64,000 nt of DNA, from the NCBI GenBank assembly GCA_949130495.1, contig OX422221.1, positions 31,384,917 to 31,448,916 on the forward strand. The letters run 5' to 3'. How positions within the stretch are numbered: position 1 is the stretch's first letter; every line of letters starts with the position of its first letter. This stretch comes from Sambucus nigra. Taxonomy: Eukaryota; Streptophyta; Magnoliopsida; Dipsacales; Adoxaceae. The translations under genes and the position numbers were made by a program. The notes below the pieces were generated by a model, which saw nothing but the letters and a program-made list of their open reading frames with translations, did no database searches and was not told where the DNA came from. Shown here piece after piece: positions 1 through 11,490 of this stretch.

Positions 1-1150
1 AAGAAAGTAACAAAGGCTATATGAAAGAACATAGATCCAATATTTAATTTTAATAACAGTAGCTCAATCTACTAAAAGAAGTGAAATATAATAACTAAAA
101 ATAAGTTCGAATAAACAATGAAAGATGAGCAGCGACGCAACCCATAATCAGTTGCGTCCACAGCTCTTCCTGATGTTATAAACATGAAAACCCTGATTCA
201 AATTGTAAAAACCTATGACCCAAACCCACCTGTAGAAAATACACACAGTGAGATATCTAAAATAGCTAAAACCAACCCTAAACTCATTTTTAAACCCAAT
301 ACCTAAACCCATTTTGAAACCTAATACTCAAGATGTCTAGAAACAACTAAAATCCAAACCTAAAATGAAAAGAAAACCAAATCATTTTGTTTTTTACATC
401 AGCAACTCAACTTTCGATTGGCATGTGAGGAGTCAGATACAACCCCAAATCTATACAAATAAATTTCATATATTTGAAACCTCAATAAGAACATAAACAC
501 TGAAAATGATAACCAAGAGAGAGATTTAAAGTCCAAAGAAAACTAAAAAACAAATTAGCAATGTAAACATAATGGTCAGTATACCTGGTGGATCATTTTT
601 CCAAAAAATGCATAAAAATGAGAAAAATCAGTTCAAGTTGTGCACTGTGTCTCTTAGGACCACCACTCTTGAATCTGAAAACAACAAATACACCAAAAAA
701 ATTAAGGTTTCTTCATACATCAAATTACTAAAATGAAAACTTAATAACAACCCATCAACCATAATAAAACACTAAAGCATCCAAGAACAACCCAACAACA
801 ACAAATATAACACACAAATGTGAGCTCCCACTGGTGTTAGTTCACAAAAAATTCCTTACACACAAACAAAGAATATTAACTATATTTGGAACCATTAATT
901 TCAAAAAAATCCCCAAATCAAGACTCTGAACCCTAAAATCGCAACCCCCAAAATTTTGAGAAACCCTAAACTTTGAAAATCATATTTTCAAAGCGATATA
1001 CATTAAACGATAGAGGGTTAGTATGGAGAGAGAGAGAGAGAGAAAAAAAAGTACCTCTAACATAACATAGTACCTTGAAGAAGACGACGATGATAAAGTC
1101 GGGTCGGTGGAAATTAGGAGAGAGATTTGGTTATTTCAGAGATGAGTGAG
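1..1150 (-). other. Unassigned AT-rich DNA, possible minus-strand 5' exons
   Basis: No convincing reading frame is present. Read on the minus strand, three islands are less AT-rich and bounded by splice-like dinucleotides: about 1150-1070 ending at a GT after CTTCAAG, about 676-588 between a TTTTCAG acceptor and an AGGTATAC donor, and about 175-115 after an ATCAG acceptor. A GA microsatellite lies at 1025-1042. This could be the untranslated 5' part of a host gene continuing off the left edge, or chance. The last island also contains a 7-bp inverted repeat (GACGCAA/TTGCGTC). Confidence 0.2.
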
Positions 1151-1432
1151 ATAGTGTCACGGTTTGATACCTTTTTTTGTTGTATTACAAAAGTAACCCT
1201 TATATTTGAATTAAAGTAAATTTTTAAGGGTAAAAAGAGAGGGAAAATAAATTCTAGAAGGAATTTTTTTTAATTACAAATAGAATATAAAATGAGGAAT
1301 GGTGAGATGTAGGGCTTATGGTATGAATTATGATCTCACCCTCCATTTTTTGCCTTGGTGGCTCAATCCTCACCTCTAATTAAGTTATCAACTTATGGAA
1401 TAGTAACCAACATTCTACTCCTTATTATATAG
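1151..1432. other. AT-rich spacer
   Basis: Plain AT-rich sequence. I see no gene, repeat boundary or regulatory signal that I can support. Confidence 0.4.
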
Positions 1433-3335
1433 ATATATAATAAAGGAGGAGGGGCTTTTTCCACATCATACAATTTTGCATACAAAACCTATATAAACAG
1501 GTTTTGTATCTATCTATATTCTAATTGACGGTTCGGATGGAATCTTGAAATTTTTTGGATAAGTTAAGGTCATGTATCAAGTTTTTACCAACGATATTAA
1601 ATTTTGGGTGTTTGTATCAACTTCCTCGAGCCTCTCCCCTATCTGTAAGAGGAGGACTCTCACACACCCACTCCCCTCAAACTAAGGCCTCAACCTTTGT
1701 ATACCGACACAGGACCTCTCTCTCTCTCTCTCAAATCCGCAATTCAACCCTCACTGTTCATCCTCCATACGTACAGAGCTCTCTCTCTCTCTCTCTCTCT
1801 CAAATCCACGTTATCCCCTCATTGGTCATCCTCCTTGTGTTGTTCATTCTTGCAGTCATTCCTATGTAAGATACGATTTATTATTTTTTTTGTTTAACTT
1901 ATTTTTTTGCTTAGATCTGTTCTTTTTTTATTCAAAATTTTTTTGGATCTGTTAAAATAATATACAGTTATTTGTTCAGATCTATTCAGATAATATACGA
2001 TTTATTCTTTGTCATTTTTTCTTCATTTAGTTTATCTCTCTCAAACTCTCACTAATTTTGTTTGAGAATGACGATTTTTCGAGAGAAACACAGATGGAGA
2101 TGCAGATGATTTCTAGAGAGAAGTTGAGGATTTCTGGAGGATCTCTGTCTTTTTCACCATCTAATTTTTTTTCAATGTATATATATCCGAAACATGGTGC
2201 TGGAGATGGTGAAACATGGTGCTGGAGATGGGCCGAAGATGGGTCTGTAAGTTATTCAACTTTTCTTTTTTCTTCTATCATTTTAGCTTATGTTGTGATG
2301 ATTGCGTATGTTATTATTGGTGAAACATAAGACATCAAAATGACGATGACAACGATGGAGAGGAAACTTGGATGTTATCAATAAGAAGACAACGGAAGGA
2401 CGATGACAACGAGAAGACAACGGAAGGATGGGTGAGTACGACAATGAGAAGACGACCATATCTCTCTCAAAATGGTATGATGTTTTTTTTATTTATTTCA
2501 GATCTATGTATTTTTTCACTTTTGGTTTCATTGTTGGTTTTATTTTTGGGTCGAGGTGGTGTATTATTTATTTTGATGTGATATTTGGATCTTATGGATC
2601 TCACAAACATGGAGCGCCCAGATCTCGCCGGAATGCTCCAGTCGCACAACCATGGAACACGCCTAAAATGCCATATCTCCGGCAAAAAAGCTTTTTGGTT
2701 TGTTGTCTGCTACAAATCTGGATATGGCTTTCTCACTCATGTAATTTTATCTTTTATTTTTGAATAGTTTGTATTTTATCCATTTTGAAGATTATAGATT
2801 TGTACAATTGATCTAATGCCACTACAAACTGATTTCTATTGTAGGTTATACTTCTATTTTAAAATTTCACTTGAGAATTAATTTGGGACAATCATTAGTT
2901 TTAATCATTAGTTCTATTTTTACTTTGTATTATGATGGTGAGTTGTTATTATTTCCATATTAAGTGTTTAGTTTATGGTGAAAATTCGTGTTCAGTTTTT
3001 GCTAAGAATTGTGGGGTTTTCTCACAAACTAATGCGTGCTCAATTTTTGGTGAGACAAAAGTGAGTTTTTCTCACATACACAGGGGTAAGGTGGGTTTTT
3101 CTTCTAAATAATTTCTTTTAGTTAATAAAAAATGTGTGGAAAATATAAGACAATAATTTTTTGTTAAAAATTGGGTTAAAAAATAATATCTTTTAGTCAA
3201 AATTTCGAATTGTGTCTCATGAAAGGTACACTAAATTTTCTCAGTAAATAATTTTTTGGTAAATAATTTCGTGTTGTTTTGGAAAATCGGTTTTTTAATA
3301 ATAAAAATTGGGTCGAAGAAAAGAACAAAAAACTA
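1433..3335 (+). mobile_element. Unclassified element, Helitron-like 5' end
   Basis: The left edge (TATATAATAAAGGAGGAGGGG) resembles the inferred 5' end of the Helitron at 36208-40385 read on its own strand (TATATATAAGGAGGAAGGG). The right edge is set only by where family F LTR sequence begins. I could not find the expected hairpin plus CTRR terminus, so the class is uncertain. The interior holds short tandem duplications: CT-rich units at 1711-1838, a 21-bp repeat near 2190-2235 and a repeat near 2385-2435. Short open frames are interrupted by GTAAGT or GTGAGT donor-like sites, as expected of captured or decayed exons. No transposase or Rep/helicase is visible. Confidence 0.3.
1711..1838. repeat. 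CT-rich tandem duplication
   Basis: Two diverged units, each a CT microsatellite followed by CAAATCC and then a segment ending TCATCCTCC. They lie in a pyrimidine-rich stretch upstream of a TTCTTGCAG acceptor-like site. Confidence 0.55.
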
Positions 3336-3665
3336 TATTTATTTTTCAAATCAATTGTGACATCAAAATTGTCATCTGAGCCACTCTACATAAATTTCCT
3401 ATATAGACCTCATTATAGTCCACATGCGACTCCCTGTTGAGATATAATATAGTCACGTCCATATCACTCGCTACGACACATAATAATTATTGCAAGTTAT
3501 TTACTACTCACTTAGTAATTTTATTCAATAAACATTTATCACTATCTCTTCCGATTATTATTTCAATAGAAACATAATTTATAATTCAATTAAATTATGG
3601 CACAGATATAAATTAAAATGATAGAATTAATTAAACTCAAATTACTCAAAATACAGGGTGTTACA
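3336..3665 (-). repeat. Family F 3' LTR remnant
   Basis: Aligns by eye with 54590-54878 and 57890-58175, sharing CATCTGAG, CACTC, GACTCCCTGTT and the end CAGGGTGTTACA. Only about the last 330 nt (plus-strand right end) of a roughly 3-kb LTR remain. Confidence 0.7.
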
Positions 3666-3685
3666 TACTTCCCCCCTTACAAAGG
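3666..3685 (-). other. Polypurine tract, family F copy 1
   Basis: Minus strand reads CTTTGTAAGGGGGGAAGTA directly against the LTR start TGTAACACCC. This is the position and composition expected of a plus-strand priming site. The same tract is seen in K (54879 onward) and H (58176 onward). Confidence 0.7.
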
Positions 3686-5052
3686 AAGTTTGTCCTTGCA
3701 ATTTGGAAAAGTCTACTACTAGTAGCTTCAGATATTTCCTCTCACAACATTCATCTCATCCTAATGTCAGAATCCTTATGATGTTCCCTCTACACCTCTA
3801 CAAACGGTATCCTTCGGCCTGAGGGTCTACACACTACCATTTAAACTAGTGATCAATACGAATTAGTCACCTTGCACCGAAATATCCCATCATTTTTTTA
3901 CCATCTCACCTTGGTAACTACACGACACATTACAATTTTTGTCCAATTATTTACACTATGATGAGCCTATATACTGACGGCTATAGCATTCCCTCTACTA
4001 GGAAAGGCCCCAACATCCCCATGTGCGAACCCCCTATTCACATATGCTTATGTTTAACATATGCATTTCCACATATTCTGAATGCCGATGTTACTAAAAA
4101 TTCAACTAACTAGGATGCTCAAACACCTTGTATTTTGTGCATATCTGCACAAATACAACCCGACTCTCATAACCTTAAATCACTGAATAACCATCAAGGA
4201 ACTTCCCCGATAAACTACTACCTAGCATTGTCGGTCATCGAGATCCGTAGGCCCAAAGCAATTAACAAGAATACTCAAAATTATTTTCTTTGACATACGA
4301 GTCTAATCGTCCCCTCTCCATCACTCAAGGAGTATTACAACACTGCGTTATCACTATCACTAAGTCCTTAGCGCTAAATAAAAAATGGGCCAAAGCTTTC
4401 CTCCCAACAGTAAACTTAAAATACCCTTAACTACATAAGTAAAAAGTCCCTAAGCACCGGGATCAAATGCAATGCGACAATTATACTCTCCAACGTCGAC
4501 TGTACAATGCAATATATATACGGGATCCACCCTCTTTTAGGTGATATATTGTAAAATAATACATCTCACCCTAAAAAAACGAATACGATAGTCTTACTGT
4601 AACCCTCTACTGCTCTAGCTTTATTGGTACCTAGTCCACACAGAGGATAATAATATGATCTATACTCATAAATAATCAAAATAGTAAATTAACCCACAAT
4701 ATAAAAATCATCTGAGTGTCTACACGCATTCCCCCACAGGTGGCACCAAAGTTTCCCAGTACCCAACTGTAAATATATTCATAATAATAAAGGTAATACT
4801 ACAAACGCACCCACTAAACCCGAATACCCCCCCGAATCTTAGTGTTAACAATCATGTACTTTGATGCACCCCTGTCACTAAAAACCTACCCCATATTCAC
4901 ACGGATAAAAAAAATATTACATTCATTTGCTAACTACCTTGCCTAGTCGATGGGGTCCAGTACTTTATCCTCGTGTAAGAACTGACCCAAGATTTTCTGC
5001 AATGGTTGTACCTCTAGGATATCATTTTTTTAGTTTCCCCTTGCCTCACTAA
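3686..5052 (-). other. Family F internal region without pol
   Basis: This is where pol would lie in an autonomous relative, but no protease, RT, RNase H or integrase motif is visible on either strand. It is similar by eye along its length to 54900-55690 and 58200-59096 plus 62041-62640, so the pol-less structure is shared by all copies and is not a private deletion. At about 4190-4265 it holds a partial copy of a conserved module of about 90 nt (see 10921-11010). Confidence 0.55.
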
Positions 5053-5957
5053 GCAATCCCTCTTTTTATAACTTGTCTCTCCACAATCGAAACAATTTCT
5101 GGAAAAACCTTCCTGTCTCTTGTCTTGGCCCCGCTATCTTCCCCCGCTATTTCTTTGGCGCTAGAGGCTCTGAGGAACGTGTTGCTACTACTATTAAGGG
5201 CCCTCCCTAAATTCATCTCCTAGTCTAAATCTCTTTAGCAGGATCCCGCTGTCAGAAATCCCGCTCCTCCTGCTGTTGTTCCCTACTTGAACCATTATCA
5301 CCCACCATTCTAGTCTGACTGGTCTCACTTACTCGGTTGCTCCTATTCATATGGAAGACATGATCCTGATAATGAAGTTGAGTGGCATTAATGACCTCGG
5401 TGTATGTATCCAATGCTGGATTACCCAAAATGTGATATTGGATTCTCCAAGTAAGTCCATTCATGAACTTTTGCATCTTATTTTCTTTAGTGTTAACCTC
5501 GCCTCTCACAAAATTAGCTAAACTAATGAACACCTCATTGTACTCTACTACGGTTTGATCTCCTTGAGATACATTGAGAAACTTTCACTGCATCTCTGTC
5601 TGAATAGCGGATGGAAAATACTTGTGTCAAACCATTCCCAAAACTCCCCAATGATTATCAGATCTCTCTCCTCTACTGTGGACACAGACTTCCACCATAG
5701 TGAAGCCGCACCCACTAGCTTGAATATCGCCAATAACTATTTTGAGTGGCACTTCACTTAACCATACAAAGGTTGCACTCTGTGTACTTCTTGCACTGAC
5801 TTGACACGACTATATCTGAGCTACCTCGAAACTCCAGTCAAATCGCCACATTAACTTCTTATTACATAATTTTGGTTGCCTCCATGGCAAAAATGTGTCC
5901 CTACAGGGCTTCCTCCCTAGTGTTCACTCTCCTCCGACGAGTCCCCTTTGGCGACAA
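5053..5957 (-). pseudogene. Gag pseudogene, family F copy 1
   Basis: The minus strand encodes a decayed retrotransposon Gag. The N-terminal region begins at the TTG of 5957-5955, where homologous copies H and K have ATA, consistent with an ancestral ATG followed by a Pro-Lys-rich basic start. A core segment at 5733-5548 has the pattern FKLVG-A-LWW then ERDLII-GEF typical of the Gypsy gag domain. A C-terminal segment at 5533-5252 continues it, and a zinc knuckle lies at 5094-5053. In the knuckle the spacing is C-x2-C-x4-Y-x4-C, so Tyr replaces the usual His. Several stops and frame changes break it. Gag would form the particle that packages element RNA in the cytoplasm; this copy could not make it. 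Confidence 0.65.
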
Positions 5958-6131
5958 CTGAAACGAGATGAAAGTTTGTATAAGATCATAATCAAATAAA
6001 AATTAATTAATAAAAGTGCATAAATGTGCATATACATACTAATAGAACAATCTTATAATAAGTCTATATATCAAAGAACGATACACTGAAACGTGAAAAG
6101 CCGCACAGATACTAAAGACACTAAAACCTGG
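5958..6131 (-). other. Leader between PBS and gag, family F
   Basis: Untranslated leader of the minus-strand element. It is conserved by eye with 35095-35263 and with 63668-63758. No other signal seen. Confidence 0.4.
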
Positions 6132-6146
6132 TGCTCTGATACCATC
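6132..6146 (-). other. Primer binding site, tRNA-iMet type
   Basis: The minus strand reads TGGTATCAGAGCACC immediately inside the 5' LTR. TGGTATCAGAGC matches the 3' end of plant initiator tRNA-Met, the usual primer for many plant Gypsy elements. Confidence 0.8.
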
Positions 6147-7524
6147 AGTTACACCCCACCAATTTTAATCACGTGTGATCATTCCTTTGCTAAAATAAAT
6201 AGGAATCTCATTTGGTTCATTCTTTGCATGACCTTTGAAAACTTTTTAAAGTACTAGCCACCTATGTTAAATTAAGTCGGTGCTACATTTAATCTTTTAT
6301 AAATGTCAGAACACGCGAAAACAAATAATAACTCAACTATCCAAACAAATATAAGATATTGAATAATCACATGATGAATAGATAAATAATAAGAATCGAA
6401 TAAACCATCGGTTCCAAAACTAAAATCAAGACCATAAGTCTAATGAAATAAAATCGAATCCAACAACATTGTCTGATAAATAAAACACAATGAATGTGTG
6501 AACTGAAGGGGCAACATGCCCAAATTCAATACCGAATTATAAATCCTAATTTAGGAATGAATAACTAAAGCATCTACACAAATTCTGCAAGCCTCCATAA
6601 GTGCTGCAGCTATGCATCCATAGAATGATTCATCAAGCTTCATGTCCCTGTGGCTAGACACCTAAAAATGTTTTGGAAAATAGATTTGACACGGGTCAGA
6701 ACCCAAAACCTTTTGAAAATATTTAAAAAGTATTTAAATTGCATTTTAAAAGCAGTTATTAGATACACACTTTAGTTCCACGTACACTCCCCTCAGTTCC
6801 TCACCTCTCAACTATAATGCACACCTAACATCTCCTACCTATCCGTGCTACCCATCCTAACTAGACATATGTATATAACTATGTACAAAAGGTTTGGCTC
6901 CCCCGTACTACCCATACGAAACCCTAACACACTACCAATAATAATATTAATCGCATACTAGTATTGAATCATTTATTAAGTTTCTCTACTTAAATTACTT
7001 TTAGATATACACAATATTTCTTTTCTATCATAAAACATAAGTAGAATAATCATACTTGTGTATATATGTCACACTATAATATATATAACTACCACATCTC
7101 TCGGAATGACCACCGCGATGATTGCATACTCTGCTATCATGTCCATGTAACTCTTGTACCAAATCAAGGACTATTAATTTATAATTTCACCTAGAACCCT
7201 AAATAAAATAACACAAAATGGAGGTGAACATAGTTAAAAAACTTTGGGCTATGCACATACTTAATGTACCCAAATTACATGTCGGTCCCACATACACTCT
7301 CCAATAGTGAGCCGCCCAAAGTTTTATGTTTTGGGGCACACATCCAGACCTCACTAGAATCATCAAGGTGGGATCACCCTCTGTGCAAAACCTCCCGTGA
7401 TAGCAGACATCGTAGGTATGTTCACACACATAACCAATCATATAATAGGTAATCACATAACTAATATATACATATATTAAATATAGGTTTACACACAACC
7501 CATAATATGTCCCGTACATAGTAT
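6147..7524 (-). repeat. Family F 5' LTR, interrupted
   Basis: Begins AGTTACACCCC (first base mutated from TG) and matches the K LTR at 35284-36207 and 40441 onward. It contains the GGGCAACATGCCC hairpin near 6510, a paired segment near 7025-7047 (TTCTA/TAGAA on the minus strand) and a module near 7330-7410 that also occurs in the O LTR near 9610-9700. The remainder is separated by the insertion of O at 7525; the five bases before it are AGTAT. Confidence 0.75.
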
Positions 7525-8500
7525 TGTAACACCCCGTATTTTTTAGAATATGGGAATTTCTTAAATTGATGATTTAGGAATTTATTTAATTGGGGGAAAT
7601 TATGTAATTCGGTGATTTAGATAAAATTGATTTAGTTTAAGTTTAATTTCACATGTGTCGTATTTTGAGGTGGAAATAAGACGATATTATAAAGTGAATT
7701 GGATGGTGATTTTGAGTTCACAGTTGGTTTTGGAAGGGTCAAAATAGTCAAAAAAGTGTACTCGGGTGTATAGTTTAGGTCCCGGGACGATTTTAGGGCA
7801 TTTCGATCATTCGGGTTTTTGTGGTTTTTTCAACTCCACAAATATTAAGTTTATTTCATCCACTAGAAAAAGGGAACAAGGGTTAAAACAAATGCAGAGG
7901 TAGAGAGGTCATATGAGAGGAAGAGGAAAGGAGAACCAAGCTTCCTACATAGTTTTTCGCCCCGATTGCAACAGAATCGAAATCGGAGCAAGGGGAGAAC
8001 AACATCACCACCATATCAACGAATTTCAGACCTATTATTGAGAGGCAAGTATTTAAGTGGAAATTTATATTAAACATGTTATAAAACCCATGTAGATTAC
8101 GGTTTGATTTCATGCTTTTGGAAGTGTTATATGAATTTGGGAGGGTTTAATTCGTAAACAAAAGTAGAAAAACAAGTAGAGAAGTTCTTTAATGGTGATA
8201 ATATTAAACCAGTGGCTTTGGGTGGATTAATAACATAGAAATACGAGTTCTTGATTAATAAATATGATCAACATGAGAAAACTAGGGTTTTATGTTTATA
8301 AAAGGAGAATTTGATTCTTGGATTGAAACTTTGATATTTTTGTGTAAACTTTTCATTCGAAATTGTTCGTATGTGAAGATAAAATGTTATTTGAATATAC
8401 TTGATAATTAATATTTAATCTTGGTGGGTTCTTGATTGAAGAACATGAACCTTGACTGATTTAGGGTTTAATTGATGAACACAAGAGGTCCATCTACTAG

Positions 8501-9065
8501 AATTTTGATGTAACTTGAAACGTATACCATTTAAATTGTACCTAAAATTAAAGTGAGAGCCATACATTCCTGTAAATTTCTATGTCTTATATTTATAATG
8601 GGCTTTGAATCAGGTAAATCGGAGTTCTGTAGAGGGAGTAATCGACGTTTTACTATTGAGTGTTTGATCTGCCACCATAGTAATCTGCCATAATTTTTTA
8701 CACAACTTTAAGTGTATGCCATTTAAATTGTACTTATAATTAGAGTGATATCCATACATTTATGGAACTCTCTATGTCTTAGATTTCTAATGAGATTTTA
8801 ATCAGGTCGATCGCAGATCTGTATAGGGAGTAATCGATGTTTTATTATAGGGTGTTTGATTTGCCAGTATAGTAATATGCAAGAATTTTTTATGTAACTT
8901 TAAATGTATGCCATTTTAATTGTAATTAGAATTAGAGTGAGATCTATATATTCTAGGAAATATCTATGTCTTAAATTTCTAATAAGCTTTGAATCAGGTC
9001 AATCGGAAATCTGTAGAGGGATTAATCGACATTTTACTGCGGGGTGTTTAATCTACTAGGAAATT
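8501..9065 (+). repeat. Three-copy 191-bp tandem repeat in O LTR
   Basis: Units start at 8501, 8692 and 8884. Each carries AATTTT, then a GTA(T/C)-CCATTT segment, CTATGTCTTA, a (G)AATCAGGT-(A/C)GATCG-like segment, GTAGAGGGA-TAATCGA and a TGTTTGAT-like end. The units differ at many positions, so the duplication is old. The matching part of the 3' LTR has been lost. Confidence 0.75.
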
Positions 9066-9962
9066 TACGACTCGATTCGGTTTAGCAGATTTTGGCAATT
9101 TCACCTTTTTAAGCCCAGAACTTGCGGATAACTATCGGGGGAATTTTTGGGAAATTGTTAGAATGTAATGAGGTATATATTTGATGATATTAGGACTTGA
9201 TAGGTTTGATACTTTGTCATGTATGCGAGAGTTAAGGCTAAGGTTAGTTGGGCTTAATTGTCAACGTTATAATTTGAAAGAATGAAAATGGATTAGGGAG
9301 AGGGTAAGGGAAATTGTGATGTAGACCATTAGGATATTAATGAATTAACTACTAAATTAAATTAAGGGTCAACAACAGGCTCTTTGGATAAATAAAATTA
9401 TTTGGGAATATATGGTAGAGAAGTATAATATGAATAAGTGGCACGGTGAGTATTCAAGAGATAAATACTACGTATGGGTAATTATTATAGGTTGAGTCTA
9501 CACATATATGGAATATACTATGATAGGTCATGTGTGTACCTATACTGAATATACATATATATAGGTTGTGTGTATGCCTAGTATGTAGTTATGTGTATGT
9601 GAACATACCTAGGCTACTTTCTATCGAGGAGGTTGCACGCAGTGGGTGATCCCACCTTGACGATTCTAATGACGTCTGGATTTGTGCCCCAGAATGTAGT
9701 GCTTTCAGTGGACAGCTATATGTGATGAATAATGAAGTCGGAAGGTCATTTGGGTACGTTAGGTATGTGCGTAACCCCAAAGACTTAGCACTATGTTCAC
9801 CTCCAATATGTGTGATTCAATTTTTGTGTTCAACGTGGCATTACAAACCATGTTTAATGGGACAATATGAACAACTGGTCCTTAATGTGTGATACGGGGA
9901 CATGATAGCAGAGTATGCAGTTATAGTATATAACGTGTGTGAAATATATACCATATGAATAA

Positions 9963-10157
9963 TCTTACTGATGTGTAATAGTAAGAAGACTATATAGCGT
10001 ATATCTAAAATAATGTCTAAACTACTTATGGGTCATAGTAGTGAGAATAGATAGTGCATATCAACAACATTGTTTTACCCTACTTATATGAGATCGTAGG
10101 GGGACTAGATTGTGTATATACAAACAATTGTAAATCTACTAATGTGAAAATAGTAGA
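9963..10157 (+). repeat. Tandem stem-loop array, four units about 57 bp apart
   Basis: Stems and loops read directly: TCTTACT/AGTAAGA (9963-9969, 9980-9986), ACTACT/AGTAGT (10021-10026, 10037-10042), CCCTAC/GTAGGG (10078-10083, 10096-10101) and TCTACT/AGTAGA (10135-10140, 10152-10157). Loops are 10, 10, 12 and 11 nt. Stem sequences differ between units yet remain complementary. The segments between stems also repeat, with patterns such as GACTA-AT-GTGTATAT. The position inside the LTR suggests a structured RNA or DNA element; the function is unknown. Confidence 0.7.
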
Positions 10158-10184
10158 AAAGATAGATAACGTATGTTTAGAGAT

Positions 10185-10189
10185 GTAAT
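10185..10189. repeat. Target-site duplication of L, left copy (GTAAT)
   Basis: GTAAT precedes the LTR start TGTGACAACCC and recurs exactly after the other LTR at 19814-19818. A perfect 5-bp duplication shows that L is a complete insertion. Confidence 0.9.
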
Positions 10190-10920
10190 TGTGACAACCC
10201 GTCTACTAAAATAATAGGTGGCCAACCAAATACTCCAATAATCACAGGAATCATAGATGGTCCATTCTTAGCATCACTGTCGATTAAAATAATAGTACAA
10301 GATAACCACCAATCATTTTAGAAAACGTACTGCCAATTACAAATTTTAGTAAGCAAAAGAAAAACATTTGGACAATCAAATTTTAAAAAAAACGGTGGAT
10401 ATCAAAATTGATAATGAAGAACAACAAATATCGTAATTAATCACCGAATAAGCTGTCGGTGAACAAGCCAATACAAATAATTAAACCAAGTATCACATTT
10501 CAATATTTACTATATAATAAGTGAGTTCAACACTGGGGCAACACGCCCGAATAAATAAACGGAACATAAGTAGAGTACAATGAAAAGAAGCGTCTAATAC
10601 AAATAACCTACAACATCCGCAATGTGCTGTAGCTCCTTGACAACCGGAATGTAAATGTAAATACGGGTGTCCATGCGGAAGAGCGCCTGTACGACAAAGA
10701 GTATATGCCGAAACAAAGAAATATATACGGGTCAGGGCCCGGTTTGATATGATTCCCATGTGACTAAAATGCATGACAGTTCAGTGCGTAACTCTCTCGC
10801 AATTAACGATAATATTTATCGCCTCTCAATCTAAAATCAACCTAACGCAATATCCATGAGATGATCTAGTTAACCCAAGTACTAAGGGCTAACTTCTCCT
10901 CAGTCTCAACACTATGTCCT

Positions 10921-11010
10921 ATTCGTGCGTGGGGTGTCTCGCGAAGAGAAATCCAAACAAGGAACCCCCCTGATACACTACTATTTAGGCAAGGTTGATC
11001 GTTGAGATCC
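10921..11010 (-). repeat. Shared module of about 90 nt, L 3' LTR copy
   Basis: The plus strand carries GTGCGTGGGGTGTCTCGCG, then GAAATCCAAACAAGGAACCC, an ACTACTA segment and ATCGTTGAGATCC. Similar copies lie at 17450-17540 (other L LTR), 14551-14640 and 15061-15150 (L interior), 22835-22925 (O interior, opposite strand), 4190-4265 (F), 55461-55555 (K) and 58801-58895 (H). Relative to each element's sense strand the orientation is always the same. The function is unknown. Confidence 0.7.
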
Positions 11011-11109
11011 ATTAGACCCTTAGCATGAAAATTAAGATATATATAAGTGTGTGCACATCACCTACAACTACTCACGGAAACATAAGTAAATCCATTCACC
11101 ATCTAAATC

Positions 11110-11490
11110 ATCATTCCCATTCGTTTCTTTAGGAATATATATAAACGGTACAACATTTTATCAAATATTTAGCATGACAAATCCATAACTCATTATGTAC
11201 CGTTCCTATTTCTTTCTTAGGAATATACATAAATGGTACAACATTTTATCAAATGTTTAACAATTTCTCATTTTACACAATTTCTTTACCGATTTTATTT
11301 TCTTTCTTCCATCCAGGAAAAATACATTTTTAAAGCAAGTTTTATTAACATAAAAGTGCTTTAACCTTGTTCATAAAATCCCACTTCCTTTCTTCCATCC
11401 AGGAAGTGTAAATCAAAAGTCATTTTTATTAGCATAAAAATACTTTTGTACCATATACCCCATTTCCCTTCTTCTAACCAAGAAATGTAA
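11110..11490 (-). repeat. Stem-loop array in L 3' LTR
   Basis: Repeated units with a TTCC...GGAA stem around a pyrimidine-rich loop. The two clearest are CACTTCC/GGAAGTG (11382-11388, 11402-11408, 13-nt loop) and CATTTC/GAAATG (11461-11466, 11482-11487). Weaker ones lie near 11115, 11210 and 11300. Units are roughly 80 bp apart. Confidence 0.6.

Larger units (their letters stand above)
3336..7524 (-). mobile_element. Gag-only Ty3/Gypsy element, family F, copy 1
   Basis: Minus-strand LTR retrotransposon with the order (left to right) 3' LTR remnant, polypurine tract, internal region of about 2.48 kb, primer binding site, 5' LTR remnant. The only protein recognised is a decayed gag; there is no protease, reverse transcriptase or integrase. 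Related copies lie at 24106-55690 (K) and 57083-63758 (H). The 3' LTR is truncated by whatever lies left of 3336. The 5' LTR stops at 7524, where element O was inserted. This matches the published idea of gag-only long-LTR elements that depend on enzymes from other elements; that dependence is inferred. Confidence 0.75.
7525..10189 (+). repeat. Element O 5' LTR, first part
   Basis: Starts TGTAACACCCCGTATTTT. Its first 850 nt match the 3' LTR at 23254-24105. It contains a TATA-like TATAAAA at 8297-8303 (also present near 24045 in the other LTR), a three-copy 191-bp tandem repeat, half of a GAATCGATTCGG-type palindrome at 9070-9079, a module near 9610-9700 shared with family F, and the stem-loop array at 9963-10157. 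It ends at the GTAAT target of L. Confidence 0.8.

Noticed and set aside
1555..2767. Several overlapping frames of 60-110 codons
   Set aside because: They overlap in different frames, start at non-ATG codons in part, and encode low-complexity Ser/Leu runs from CT repeats.
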